Made by a program: the position numbers and the translations under genes | Assembly (NCBI GenBank): GCA_937949725.1 | Contig: CALECT010000101.1 | Coordinates: 1 to 44,948 of the forward strand | Origin: an uncultured Pseudanabaenaceae cyanobacterium | GTDB taxonomy: Bacteria; Cyanobacteriota; Cyanobacteriia; PCC-9006; JAAUQQ01 | DNA: 44,948 nucleotides | Reading direction: 5' to 3' | In this document: piece by piece, positions 15,617-24,899 of the stretch | How positions within the stretch are numbered: position 1 is the first letter of the stretch | Layout: every line of letters starts with the position of its first letter | Notes under the pieces: generated by a model | The model's database searches: none | What the model was told of the DNA's origin: nothing | The model's input: the letters and a program-made list of their open reading frames with translations, nothing else

Positions 15617-16504
15617 ATGCAGCTTCGGCCTATTGCCTTTATCCAAGCCAGCCTCACCGGCCTAATCGTTGCCGTCTCAGGTAGCGGCAGCTTAGCCCTC
15701 ACCGAAGCCGCCGCTAGCAATCAGCTACAACAGTCTCCCAATCTCCTTGCTCAGGCCCCTAACCCTGGCAATGCTTGTGATCTGGATACTCGCCTCGCAG
15801 CCAGGGTGTTAAGCAGCGCGCTCTTCGATCGCACCTACAGCACCCGCTCTCTCCTCATGATCGAAGGTTCTGCTCCCGGTACAGTGCTCAACGTAGAAGC
15901 CCAAGTCACCACCCTCACCCAAGCCCCTGGCCAGTTCCGCTCTGAGATTGTCTTCACAGACTCCAACAACCGGAATCAATCGGAATATTTGATCACCTCC
16001 AATGGAGAACAGGTCTGGATCTACGACAAGCTTGGCGATCGCTACTTCACCATGAGTCAACAGGCCTTCGATGACTCCGACGATGATTTCCTCATTGGCT
16101 TTATGGCCAGCCTGGGCCTAGCGATCCAGGCTGACTTCAGCGACATTGAAGCCATGCGTCAGCTCTCAGAAGCACAAATGGCCGTAGTTCTAACGGAAAG
16201 CATTGCTCCCTGCCAGGAGTCAGGCCTAGTCATTGAGATGCAAAATGTGAATGGCCAAAGCTACCAAACTTTCAATTATGAAGACAAAGTAGAAGATGTC
16301 AGCATGACAGGCTTTATGAATCGGAAAACCGGCAGGTTGGATTATCTCAATCTCAGTGGCAATCATGATGGCGTTGACTTTCTGATGAACGAGAAAATCA
16401 TCAGTCGTACAGCCATGCCAGAGGTTGCTTCAACAACCTTTGAGTTCATCCCCCCTGCCACAGCGCAAGAAGCAGAGGAGCCCATTTCCGTCGGACCGTT
16501 CTAA
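15617..16504 (+). CDS. secreted LolA-like/DUF2092-type protein
   Basis: A 295-residue protein with an N-terminal signal segment (IAFIQASLTGLIVAVSGSGSLA). The body resembles proteins that take the LolA/LolB-like half-barrel fold: outer-membrane lipoprotein carriers and their relatives, with FRSEIVFTDSN and YLITSNGEQVWIYDKLGDRYF typical strands. A single-residue assignment of function is not possible. Its TAA stop and the stop of the RND pump gene on the other strand overlap by four bases (CTAA, 16501-16504), so the transcripts run into each other. Confidence 0.7.
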   Translation: MQLRPIAFIQASLTGLIVAVSGSGSLALTEAAASNQLQQSPNLLAQAPNPGNACDLDTRLAARVLSSALFDRTYSTRSLLMIEGSAPGTVLNVEAQVTTLTQAPGQFRSEIVFTDSNNRNQSEYLITSNGEQVWIYDKLGDRYFTMSQQAFDDSDDDFLIGFMASLGLAIQADFSDIEAMRQLSEAQMAVVLTESIAPCQESGLVIEMQNVNGQSYQTFNYEDKVEDVSMTGFMNRKTGRLDYLNLSGNHDGVDFLMNEKIISRTAMPEVASTTFEFIPPATAQEAEEPISVGPF

Positions 16505-19500
16505 GAAACAAGCGGAGATCCAGTAGGGGCAGTCGCAATCGTCATGGTGCTAGCTTTGCGATCGCTCCTCACCAGTAACAAATAGGCCGCAGGGATAAAG
16601 TACAGCGCTAAAAAGGTTGCACCGATCACGCCCCCGGCGATCGCCACAGCCAGGGGTGGCCAAAAAGCCCCGCCCCCCAGGATCAACGGCAGAAAACCCA
16701 GCACCGTCGTCATCGTCGTCGTCAGTACATGGCGGGTGGCATGCATGACTACCTCATGAATGGCTTGGGCGTCGCCATTGCGGGTGCGCGGCTCTTCCTT
16801 CAGGGCCGTCAGCACCGTAATAGAGTCATTCACCGCCACACCAATTAAACCGATGGTGCCAATCAGGGGATTAAAGCCCAGGGGATAGCCCCAAATCCAT
16901 TCCGCCAGAAAGCCCAAGCCCACAGACACCAGGGCAACCACACCAATCAGCGATGCAAAGCGGAATGATCCCAGGGACAGCACCAGCGTGGCCACCATCA
17001 TGATCACGAGGATGCCAACGCGGGCCAACAAGTTACCCACCGCTGCATTGCGTTCCTCTTCTTCTCCACCAAATTCCAGACTGTAGCCCGGTGGCAGCAC
17101 CAGTTGTTCATCCAACAGAGTTTGAAACTGGGTCGCGACGGTGGCGGGTAAGGCTCCAGCCTCCAGATAGCCCTGCACCGTTGTGAGGCGGCGGCTGTTG
17201 CGGCGGGTGATGGCGGCCTGCTTGGGCTCTAAACGCATTTCGCCTAGGGCATTTAGGGGAGTGGAATTGAGACGGGTGCCATCGCTAGGGGTGAGTAGAT
17301 CTAGGCTGGCGATGCGATCCAACTGCGCGCGATCGCTGCCTGACAATCTGACTCGCACCGGCAATTCCTCCGTCCCTTCCAGTACCGCACCGCCTTGAAT
17401 GCCTTCTAGCTGGTTGTCGAGCTGTTGGGCGATGGCCTGGCGACTCAGGCCCCGCGATCGCGCCTCAGTTTCATCCACCTCCAGAGTGAGCTGGGCCAGA
17501 CTATCCGTTAGGCGAGAGCGACTGTGAGTCACAGCAGGGAGCTGCGTTAGCAAGGCCCGCGCATTTTCGGCCAGTTGCGTCAGCACATCAATGTTGGAGC
17601 CATAAATTCGCAGTTCAATGGGAGCTGAAAAGGGTGGCCCTTGCTCAAAGGTTCGCAGCAGTACCCTGGCCTCGGGGAAGCTATCGTCCATCTCCTGCTG
17701 AACTTGGTTAATCCAGTCGTTATCCACCAGGCCATTGAGCTGGACAATGCCATTGGCATAGCTGGCTTCGCTGCTGCGGCTGCCAATTTGGTTGTAGTAG
17801 ATGCGGGGGCTGCTTTCCCCTAGGAACCAATGGATGTTGGTGATCTCGGAATGCTGGAGCAGGCGATCGCGAATCTCATCGGTCACCTCAGCCGTCTTCG
17901 CCAGGGCTGTGGTGACGGGCAACTCCACCTCAATCTGCATTTGGTCGCGATCGGCCGCAGGGAAAAACTGGAGGTCTAGGGTTGTGACTGCAACAAATCC
18001 CGACAGGGGCAGCAGCAACGACAGCAAAATACCCAGCACTGGCTTTGCCAAACTCCAGCGCAGCGATCGCCCATAAATCTTTGCCAACAGCCCATTGCTA
18101 AAGCCCTGGGTTAACCAACGCCAACGTCCCGGCTGCCACACTTGATGCAATCGCACAGCCAGCACGGGCGTAATCGTCAAAGCCACAACCAGAGAGGCAG
18201 ACACCGCCAAAACCACATTGATTCCCAGGGGGCCAATAAACTCCCCAATGTTGCCCGTCAGCAAAGCAATGGGCATAAAGGCCAGGACTGTGGTCAATGT
18301 CCCTGCCACCAGAGGAGCTGTGAGATAGCCCACGCTTTCCCGCACGGCAACAGAGCCCCGCAGGCCCCGAGCCAGTCGAGTCTGGACATCATCCACAACG
18401 ATAATGGAGTTATCGATCAGCAAACCCAGGGCCACAATCAAGCCCATGATCGACATTTGGTGTAGGGGAAGTCCCATGAAGGACATGAGGCCAAAGACGA
18501 CCATGACCGATAGGGGCAGGGAGAGCTGAATGATCAGCGCAGATTGCAGGCCCATCATCAGAATTGTGACGCAGAACAGCAGACCCGCACCCATGAGTAA
18601 GCTGTTGAACAGGGTGCTGAGGCGATCGCTGACATACTTGTTCTGCTCCAACAGAATCTCTGTCCCTAGCCCCGTGGGCAGTTGCTGTTGAAACTCAGTC
18701 AGCATTGCCTGTGCTGCTTGGTTCCAGACATCTAGACGGTAGCCTGACTCCACATAGACCCCCACAACAATGGCAGGACGCCCATTGGCGATCGCCAAAG
18801 TAGAAGCGGGCTCAGTAATGCCCTTCTCAACCCTGGCAATGTCACCCAGGCGAGTGAACTGCCCCCCAGGGAGCTCACTGCCGCAGACCCGACAGCGAAT
18901 GGGGATCTGGCGAATGCGGTCCAGGGAATCCAATTCCCCCGCTACTTCGATCAGCAACTCCTGATCACCGCGTAGCTGACCAGCTGCGCCTTTGACATCA
19001 CTCTGCTGAATTTGCTGAGCGACCTCCTGGGCTGTCAAGCCCAAGGCAGATAGAGCTGCGGGGCGTAGTTCTACGGCAATTTCTTCATCAGGGTCACCGT
19101 AGATATCAATCACCTCTGTGCCTGGGAGCGATCGCAAGTTCGCCTCCAGTTCCTCTGCCCGCCGCCGTAAAATTGCATAGTTAGGCGCATCATCCTGAGT
19201 CCAGGTCAGCGCCACCAGCAAAGCCGCTGCCCGCACTTCGATCTGATCTAGATCCGGATCCGTTGCTTCGACAGGCAATGACACCTGGGCATCGCGAAGC
19301 TTATCTCGTACTCGCGACCAAACGCCATCGACATTATCTTTCGTGACTGCTTCTTGGAGCTCAATGGTGACGATCGACAGTCCAGCCTGGGAAGTGGATT
19401 GAAAGGTCTCAACCTCTTCGACTTCTGCAATCTCTTCTTCTATGACTTCCGTCACGAGGGCTTCTACGCGATCGGCGTTAGCTCCAGGGAAAAATGTTCG

Positions 19501-19632
19501 TACCACGGCTGCACGGGGAGTCAGCTCTGGATCTTCCAGGCGGGGCAATCCTTGGAATGAGGAAAAGCCCCATACAAAGATCAGCAGAATGGTCAGGACG
19601 AGCAAACGGAAATTTCTGTACAGCAAGGTCAC
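16501..19632 (-). CDS. RND efflux pump inner-membrane subunit
   Basis: A 1043-residue AcrB/MdtB-type proton-driven exporter: N-terminal span, large periplasmic loop, spans 2-7 with the conserved GLLIDNSIIVVDDV in TM4, FMGLPLHQMSIMG before it, a second periplasmic loop, and TM8-12 with IGLIGVAVNDSITVL. Two periplasmic loops with the pseudo-symmetric halves fit the family length. An odd insertion CRVCGSELPGG at about residues 245-255 puts a CxxC pair where relatives have a short loop. It is the second gene of an operon; its ATG overlaps the adaptor's stop by four bases. Regulation is probably by the divergent PadR protein. Substrates are unknown. Confidence 0.93.
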   Translation of the reverse strand: MTLLYRNFRLLVLTILLIFVWGFSSFQGLPRLEDPELTPRAAVVRTFFPGANADRVEALVTEVIEEEIAEVEEVETFQSTSQAGLSIVTIELQEAVTKDNVDGVWSRVRDKLRDAQVSLPVEATDPDLDQIEVRAAALLVALTWTQDDAPNYAILRRRAEELEANLRSLPGTEVIDIYGDPDEEIAVELRPAALSALGLTAQEVAQQIQQSDVKGAAGQLRGDQELLIEVAGELDSLDRIRQIPIRCRVCGSELPGGQFTRLGDIARVEKGITEPASTLAIANGRPAIVVGVYVESGYRLDVWNQAAQAMLTEFQQQLPTGLGTEILLEQNKYVSDRLSTLFNSLLMGAGLLFCVTILMMGLQSALIIQLSLPLSVMVVFGLMSFMGLPLHQMSIMGLIVALGLLIDNSIIVVDDVQTRLARGLRGSVAVRESVGYLTAPLVAGTLTTVLAFMPIALLTGNIGEFIGPLGINVVLAVSASLVVALTITPVLAVRLHQVWQPGRWRWLTQGFSNGLLAKIYGRSLRWSLAKPVLGILLSLLLPLSGFVAVTTLDLQFFPAADRDQMQIEVELPVTTALAKTAEVTDEIRDRLLQHSEITNIHWFLGESSPRIYYNQIGSRSSEASYANGIVQLNGLVDNDWINQVQQEMDDSFPEARVLLRTFEQGPPFSAPIELRIYGSNIDVLTQLAENARALLTQLPAVTHSRSRLTDSLAQLTLEVDETEARSRGLSRQAIAQQLDNQLEGIQGGAVLEGTEELPVRVRLSGSDRAQLDRIASLDLLTPSDGTRLNSTPLNALGEMRLEPKQAAITRRNSRRLTTVQGYLEAGALPATVATQFQTLLDEQLVLPPGYSLEFGGEEEERNAAVGNLLARVGILVIMMVATLVLSLGSFRFASLIGVVALVSVGLGFLAEWIWGYPLGFNPLIGTIGLIGVAVNDSITVLTALKEEPRTRNGDAQAIHEVVMHATRHVLTTTMTTVLGFLPLILGGGAFWPPLAVAIAGGVIGATFLALYFIPAAYLLLVRSDRKASTMTIATAPTGSPLVS

Positions 19633-20927
19633 AGGGAAACCTCCTGGCCATGGACGATGCGCTGTACACCTGTTGCGATAACAACATTATTTGCTTGGAG
19701 CATCCCTCGTACCAAGGCTCGATCGCCTTCCGTATATAGCACCTCAACATCCCGCCGCTCTGCTTTCTGCCCAGCACCGTCACTGACCACGGCATAGGCT
19801 GCCCAGAGCCCGCGATCGCCCTCAACTAAAGCTTCCACCGGCAACCAAAACCCTTCAGTTTCAACAACCTGAGAGAGCGAGAGTCGTGCAATTTGCTGGG
19901 GCACAACGCTTTGGACAGCGGCAGAATCTAGCTGAAGCACAGCTGTTTGGGTTCGAGTTGCTGGATCAACCTCGGGCTTGATCGCGGTGAGCTGGGCAGC
20001 GTAGGCTTGGCCTGCAATCTCTAGACTGTGGCGACTCCCCGGTTGGAGCTGAGCGATCGCCGCTGCGGGAATACCAATTTTCACTTTAGGACTGGCCCCT
20101 TCCACCAGGCGCACAATGGCCTGACCGCTATTGACCACCGTGCCCTCATCCAGACGACGCTCGCCAATGGTGCCGCCAAAGGGAGCCAGGATTGTGCTCT
20201 TGGCAATGGTGATATCGAGGTCGGCGATCTGAGCTTCAATCTGCTGAATGACAGCCTGTTGGGCCGCCACTTGCTCCGGGCGGGTACCGGTTTGCAGCTC
20301 ATCCACTTGGCTTTGGGCAGAGGCAATGCGATCGTCCAATGCTTTTTGTCGAAAAGCGATCTCATCCAGTTGCTCCTTGGCGATCGCCCCTTGTTCGTAC
20401 AAATATTCTCGCCGAGTTGCTTTAATCTTCTCCAGCGCTAGTTGGTCCTGCAAGTCAGCCACATTGGAGCGAGCTGAGGCGATGACTTCCCGACGGGGAC
20501 CGTTCTCTAATTCCAGCAGCACCGCACTGGCCTGGGCTTTTTGAGCAATGAGGAGCTGACGCTGGGCCACTAAATTTTGGGTATCGAGGCGGGCAATTTC
20601 CGTACCGGGGCTAACGCGATCGCCCGCTTGCACGCCCAGCCACACCAACTTGCCCCCTCGCTCAAAGCCCAGTTCACTGGCCCGCGCCGCCTTGACTTCC
20701 CCCGTATAGCTGCGCTGAACGCTGTAACTAGAGACCGGCTCCAGGGTTAGGGTTTTCACAGGTAATGCCTGGGATGCCACAGCCACAGATGATTCAGCAG
20801 GCTTCGGGGATTCAGCCCTAGCTTCGATCCAGCGAGGGCCTACCAGGGCTATGCCCCCAGCAATTAGCGCGATCGCTGCGGCCCAACGCTGCCATTGCCC
20901 ATGGGGCCATTTGTGCTGCTGTTCCAT
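19629..20927 (-). CDS. RND periplasmic adaptor (membrane fusion protein)
   Basis: A 432-residue HlyD/AcrA-type adaptor that bridges the RND pump to an outer-membrane channel. It has an N-terminal membrane anchor (IALIAGGIALVGPRWI, about residues 16-31), a lipoyl-like half YTGEVKAARASELGFERGG and GVQAGDRVSPGTEIARLDTQ, a long coiled-coil hairpin (about 115-245), the second lipoyl half ILAPFGGTIGERRLDEGTVV, and a beta-barrel domain. It is first in the operon and overlaps the pump gene by four bases. AGGG precedes the ATG. An outer-membrane TolC-type gene is not in the window, so a shared channel is presumed. Confidence 0.93.
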   Translation of the reverse strand: MEQQHKWPHGQWQRWAAAIALIAGGIALVGPRWIEARAESPKPAESSVAVASQALPVKTLTLEPVSSYSVQRSYTGEVKAARASELGFERGGKLVWLGVQAGDRVSPGTEIARLDTQNLVAQRQLLIAQKAQASAVLLELENGPRREVIASARSNVADLQDQLALEKIKATRREYLYEQGAIAKEQLDEIAFRQKALDDRIASAQSQVDELQTGTRPEQVAAQQAVIQQIEAQIADLDITIAKSTILAPFGGTIGERRLDEGTVVNSGQAIVRLVEGASPKVKIGIPAAAIAQLQPGSRHSLEIAGQAYAAQLTAIKPEVDPATRTQTAVLQLDSAAVQSVVPQQIARLSLSQVVETEGFWLPVEALVEGDRGLWAAYAVVSDGAGQKAERRDVEVLYTEGDRALVRGMLQANNVVIATGVQRIVHGQEVSL

Positions 20928-21285
20928 AGCGCTTTCCCTAACCTATTCGCGGTCAATGCAGGACTTCACGGGCTCATATCCATCCTGTTGTTATCCAACA
21001 AGTTGAATACTTGAATGCTATATTCAACTTGTTGGATACGTCAACGATCAATTCTCAAGGTCACTCCACCCTGTTAATCATTGCCCAATGGTTTCTAAGT
21101 TTGCGAAGCAATCGCGACCCATAAGGATGGGAATCATAGTCCTCCACCTAGAAGGAATATCCTCCTGCATCCAGTGCATCCGCCTTCCTTCTCAGATCAA
21201 ACAAACACGGCAGTATAGTTAATTTCAGCAGCGGTCATCTCATTCCCCATTCCCCCCTTGCTGCTGATGCATTTCTCAAAGCTCA
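20928..21285. other. divergent control region, RND operon / padR
   Basis: 358 bp with no gene. It holds a well-formed promoter for the efflux operon overlapped by two operator-like palindromes (20992-21038). The right 240 bp must hold the padR promoter; no strong one is obvious to me. Confidence 0.7.
20992..21038 (-). promoter_or_regulatory. double operator over the RND operon promoter
   Basis: TATCCAACAAGTTGAATA (20992-21009) and its exact complement TATTCAACTTGTTGGATA (21021-21038) form an 18-bp perfect inverted repeat, 11 bp apart. Each arm is itself an imperfect palindrome (14 of 18 positions, TATnCAACnnGTTGnATA), so they look like two dimer sites 29 bp apart. On the minus strand TTGACG (21044-21039) and TATAGC (21022-21017), spaced 16 bp, form a promoter: one site fills its spacer and the other covers the expected start. 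This is classic repressor geometry; the divergent PadR gene is the natural binder (inference). Confidence 0.8.
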
Positions 21286-21828
21286 ATGGCCCTTCCCCAC
21301 ACAATTCTGGCAGCTCTTAGCATCAGCGATCACAGCGGCTACGACCTGCTGAAGCGTTTCGCTGATAGCAACGGCTGCTTTTGGCGGGCCACCCAACAAC
21401 AGATCTATCGCGAGCTAGCCAAGCTAGAAAGTCAGGCGCTCATTACCCCTGAAGTCATTCCCCAAGAAGGCAAGCCTGACAAAAAGCTCTATTCCATTAC
21501 TGATGCAGGCAAGCAGCTATTGCAGGCCTGGATTGCCGAGCCCTCCTCACCCACTCCTGTGCGGGAAGATCTCCTTGTCAAGGTGTTGGCGAGCCATCTC
21601 GTCGAGCCTCAAATCGTCATGGATGAGCTCCAACGACGACAGAGCCTGCACCAAACACAGTTAGATATTTACTTAGAAATTCAGCAGCGATACCGCTCAG
21701 ATTTAGGCAAGCTTCCCCTGGAAGAGCAATGTCGCTACATGACCCTGCGTCGGGGGATTCGCTATGAGCAGTCCTGGGTGGAGTGGTGTGATGAGGTCAT
21801 CCATTGGCTCGGCAATATTAACCATTAG
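21286..21828 (+). CDS. PadR-family transcriptional regulator
   Basis: A 180-residue winged-helix protein: N-terminal PadR domain (LAALSISDHSGYDLLKRF, then FWRATQQQIYRELAKLESQALI, then LYSITDAGKQLL) and a C-terminal helical Vir-act dimerisation domain (about residues 95-180). PadR proteins are usually repressors relieved by a small aromatic or drug ligand. It is divergent from the RND operon and 248 bp from the double operator that overlies that operon's promoter, making it the probable local repressor of efflux. Confidence 0.92.
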   Translation: MALPHTILAALSISDHSGYDLLKRFADSNGCFWRATQQQIYRELAKLESQALITPEVIPQEGKPDKKLYSITDAGKQLLQAWIAEPSSPTPVREDLLVKVLASHLVEPQIVMDELQRRQSLHQTQLDIYLEIQQRYRSDLGKLPLEEQCRYMTLRRGIRYEQSWVEWCDEVIHWLGNINH

Positions 21829-22074
21829 AAGCAGAATTACTGATCATTCTCTGTGAGAATTCAGGAGCGTTCCTTTACGGAGCATTTGGATGGAAAAGAA
21901 TTGAAAATTAAAGTGTCTAAAACAACAGAAAGACGGTCTAGGGCTTAGCCAAACTCATTGAGGATAAGATTACTCTACCTAATAAGGAAGGCTAGGCTTC
22001 AATCATTTAGACCCCCAAAATTCTTTAAATCTGGGCACAATGTGTAAGTCAGTCAGCCAACAAACTCAATCCCC

Positions 22075-22902
22075 ATGAAATCGCGGCGCTCCTTCCTCAG
22101 TTTATGCAGCGGTTCAGCTATTTTGCTGGGCAGCAGCCAATCAGCCTGGGGACAGGCAATCCGCAGAGGCGGCTGGCTTGAGCTAAGCAGCTTAAAAGGC
22201 CAGGCAATTTATCAACGCGATCGCATTCGGCAGAAGGCCTGGACCGGTATGCGCCTTCATCGAGTCGGTGAAATCTTTGAAACCGGCAAGGGCGCAGCAG
22301 CGACCTTCAAGCTTGATCAAGGACTGGGCACCATTCAAGTGTTCGAACAAACTCGATTCCGAGTTAAAGCCCTCCACAAGACTCTCACCGGTGGCAGAGT
22401 TACACTGCTCACCGTCCTTCAAGGTCAGATCAAACTCAAGGTTCGCCCCATGAGTAACCCCAGTTCTCGCCTAGAAGTCTTTACCCCGGTGGGGATGAAC
22501 GGTGTGCGAGGGACAGAGTTTGGGGTCAGCGTTCAGCCCAGCGGCAAAGCTAGCGTTGCCACTCTCTCCGGTCAAGTTAACACCACCGCAATGGGGCAAA
22601 CCCAGGAGATCGCTAAAGGCCTTCAAACCCTAACCATGCCCAACGAAAGTCCACTGCCTCCCAGCCCCCTCCAGGACAACCCCGATGCATTTGTCATACG
22701 ATCCAAAGTGGAAGACAGCACCCTAAGGCTTGTGGGTACAACTGATGCCGTTAACTCAATGCAGCTCAACGGTGAGCCCCAAGATACCGATCGCGAAGGC
22801 AAGTTCGATATCTCCTTTCCAGTGGGTGACGCAGCCTTTGTTGACCTACGAATCATCACTCCCCTGGGCAAACAAAGAGACTACAAACTCCCCTTGCGCT
22901 AG
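22075..22902 (+). CDS. FecR-domain secreted protein
   Basis: A 275-residue protein with an N-terminal signal (basic start, SLCSGSAILLGSSQSAWG) and a FecR domain from about residue 50 to 180: AWTGMRLHRVGEIFETGKGAAATFKL, then LEVFTPVGMNGVRGTEFGVSV and ATLSGQVNTT. In this pairing, common in cyanobacteria, the FecR protein is thought to sense in the periplasm together with a CHASE2 signalling enzyme. The gene ends 35 bp before a CHASE2-GGDEF gene and is surely co-transcribed with it. The C-terminus (about 205-275) is a separate beta-rich domain. There is no anti-sigma partner here. Confidence 0.88.
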   Translation: MKSRRSFLSLCSGSAILLGSSQSAWGQAIRRGGWLELSSLKGQAIYQRDRIRQKAWTGMRLHRVGEIFETGKGAAATFKLDQGLGTIQVFEQTRFRVKALHKTLTGGRVTLLTVLQGQIKLKVRPMSNPSSRLEVFTPVGMNGVRGTEFGVSVQPSGKASVATLSGQVNTTAMGQTQEIAKGLQTLTMPNESPLPPSPLQDNPDAFVIRSKVEDSTLRLVGTTDAVNSMQLNGEPQDTDREGKFDISFPVGDAAFVDLRIITPLGKQRDYKLPLR

Positions 22903-22937
22903 AGATACAGTTTTCAGTCATACCGTCGCTGAAATAG

Positions 22938-24518
22938 ATGGCAGTCAAAATTAAATTTCTCGCCCCTTGGCTGCCACTGCTCCTAAGCGGTGCCGCCACC
23001 CTCGTCCTCACCAAGCTCGGCTTCGTTTCTAGCCTAGAACCTTTAACCCATCGTCTTCTCTTCCAGGCTCGTGGTTCCCAGCCCTGGAGGGAAGAAATTG
23101 TCCTTATCAAAATTGACCAGCCCAGCATCGATGCCCTGGGTTGGTTTCCCTGGGAGCGCGATCGCTACACCCAGCTTGTCAACGAGCTCACGGCTGCTGA
23201 AGTTCAAACCATCGCCTTCAACATCCTCTTTTCTGAGGAGACCGCTGAAGACGAAGCCTTTGCCAAAGCCATCGAAAACCATGGACAAGTTCTACTGGCC
23301 AGCATCTGGTCCCAGCAGACCGAAAGCCCCTGGATGCCAAACCCCACCTTAACCCAAGCAGCCATTGAAATCGGTCATATGGCTCAAGGTGAAAACGTAC
23401 ATCCTGACACTGTGCAACCCTATATTGATGGGCATCCAGCCTTAGGGATCATCACGGCCCAAACCCACCAACTCAGCCAGGGCGAACTCAACCTCTTAGA
23501 TGTACAGGACTCCCTTCAGCCCCACTGGCCTGGCTCAGTTGAACAGCTCCAGCAATATTCCTTCGTCGATGTTCTGGAGCAACGCGTCCCCAAGGAAGCA
23601 CTCCAGGGAAAAATTGCCCTCGTGGGTATGACGGCCGAGGGCTTTGATCCATTAATCAGTCCCATTGAACCCAACAAACCAGCCAGCGGTCTCCACCTCC
23701 ATGCCGCAGTCCTCCACAGCTACCTCCAGCAAAATTTTCTTCACAAACCGGCAAAGGCCTGGGCAATTTTGGGCCTACTGCTCTGGGGTGTAACCTTGCG
23801 TTATTGCTTCACTCGCATGGCAGAACGGAAACAGCTAATCACATTATTCATTGGTATTGTATTCTGGCCTGCTTTAGGTATGTTGGCCCTCAATGCCAAT
23901 ATCTTATTGCCCATTGCATTTCCAATTTTGCTGCTCACAATGAGTGGATTTGGTCTTTTAGTGATGAGTAATACCCGTCTCCATAGTGCCAATAGTCAGC
24001 TACAAGGAAAAGCTACGACAGATGCACTCACTGGCCTAAAAAATCGTGCATTTTTCAATGATTATTCAGCTTATCTTTGGCGTAATTCGATTCGCGAAAA
24101 ACAATCAATCTGCATCATTATTTGCGATATCGATCACTTCAAGCAATACAATGACACCTACGGTCACCTTGCCGGGGATGATTGTCTCTCCCAGGTCTCC
24201 CAAAGCCTTCAGAGAGCTGTCTATCGCACTACAGATCTTGTTATACGTTACGGTGGCGAAGAGTTTGTCATTCTTTTGCCTAATTCTAATTTGGAGCAAG
24301 GTTGCATCATTGCTAAACGGATTCAACATCAACTGGCTCAACAAGCCATCCCACACCAAGGCTCTTCCACTAGTGAGCAAGTCACCCTGAGCTTTGGTAT
24401 TGCCTGCATTACCCCGACCCGGAGAGATCACTTGATGCTACTCATTGATCAGGCTGATAAAGCACTGTACAGAGCCAAGCATGAAGGGCGCGATCGCTAT
24501 AAAGCTCAGCAACTTTAA
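22938..24518 (+). CDS. CHASE2-GGDEF diguanylate cyclase
   Basis: A 526-residue membrane enzyme. An N-terminal span, then an extracytoplasmic CHASE2 sensor (about residues 40-270, with VLIKIDQPSIDALGWFPWERD-type start and GKIALVGMTAEG), three spans at about 270-350, and a GGDEF domain from about 360. The active site reads RYGGEEF and an RxxD product-inhibition site (RTTD) lies five residues before it, so it should make c-di-GMP and be feedback controlled. It follows the FecR gene by 35 bp. Downstream is a 20-bp perfect palindrome and no terminator. Confidence 0.95.
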   Translation: MAVKIKFLAPWLPLLLSGAATLVLTKLGFVSSLEPLTHRLLFQARGSQPWREEIVLIKIDQPSIDALGWFPWERDRYTQLVNELTAAEVQTIAFNILFSEETAEDEAFAKAIENHGQVLLASIWSQQTESPWMPNPTLTQAAIEIGHMAQGENVHPDTVQPYIDGHPALGIITAQTHQLSQGELNLLDVQDSLQPHWPGSVEQLQQYSFVDVLEQRVPKEALQGKIALVGMTAEGFDPLISPIEPNKPASGLHLHAAVLHSYLQQNFLHKPAKAWAILGLLLWGVTLRYCFTRMAERKQLITLFIGIVFWPALGMLALNANILLPIAFPILLLTMSGFGLLVMSNTRLHSANSQLQGKATTDALTGLKNRAFFNDYSAYLWRNSIREKQSICIIICDIDHFKQYNDTYGHLAGDDCLSQVSQSLQRAVYRTTDLVIRYGGEEFVILLPNSNLEQGCIIAKRIQHQLAQQAIPHQGSSTSEQVTLSFGIACITPTRRDHLMLLIDQADKALYRAKHEGRDRYKAQQL

Positions 24519-24559
24519 ACGAACTATAATATCAAGTATATATACCTTTGAGATCAGGA

Positions 24560-24579
24560 TTCTAGTAAGCTTACTAGAA
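24560..24579. repeat. 20-bp perfect palindrome
   Basis: TTCTAGTAAGCTTACTAGAA has no loop, so it is a poor terminator and a better candidate for a dimeric protein site. No T run follows on either strand. It lies about 40 bp after the diguanylate cyclase stop. Confidence 0.7.
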
Positions 24580-24792
24580 AAAATATCTCTGTTTTGAAAG
24601 ATTTATTTTAGGTTGCCGTCATCCAAATATTTTCCCTTCTGGATGATGAAATTTCTCTCTTTCACACACGTTGAGAAAATCAAAAATTTAACTATCTTAG
24701 AGCAGGAGTCTATGATGAAATGCTCGTCAAAAGCCACTATAAATAGAAGCCAGAAAAGTAGACTAGAAGCTTTTTGAATCTCGTGAAATAAA

Positions 24793-24826
24793 GGCCCAGT
24801 GCCTTATTTTGATAATGCACTGGGCC
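24793..24826 (-). terminator. intrinsic terminator, minus strand
   Basis: GGCCCAGTGC (24793-24802) pairs with GCACTGGGCC (24817-24826). Read on the minus strand the 10-bp stem is followed by TTTATTTC. It ends the transcript of the Ala-rich gene about 75 bp after its stop. Confidence 0.85.
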
Positions 24827-24899
24827 AAAGGATGTCAGTTGAGACGAAACAAGCTAGGAAGGAGGAATCAGATGCAAATGTAGGAGCCGCTTAGAGATG

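Larger units (their letters stand above)
24519..24899. other. A/T-rich intergenic stretch
   Basis: No supportable gene; a 21-codon frame at about 24712 has an AGGAG-like element but nothing else in its favour. It holds a 20-bp perfect palindrome (24560-24579), a weak hairpin TCATCCA/TGGATGA (24619-24646), and the terminator of the Ala-rich gene (24793-24826). Confidence 0.5.

Noticed and set aside
18400..18470. RND TM4 Asp-Asp reduced to Asp-Asn as a possible defect
   Set aside because: The Asp-Asn form is common in working RND pumps, so it is not evidence of inactivity.
24712..24777. 21-codon frame with AGGAG-like element
   Set aside because: Too short and polar, with no second line of support.
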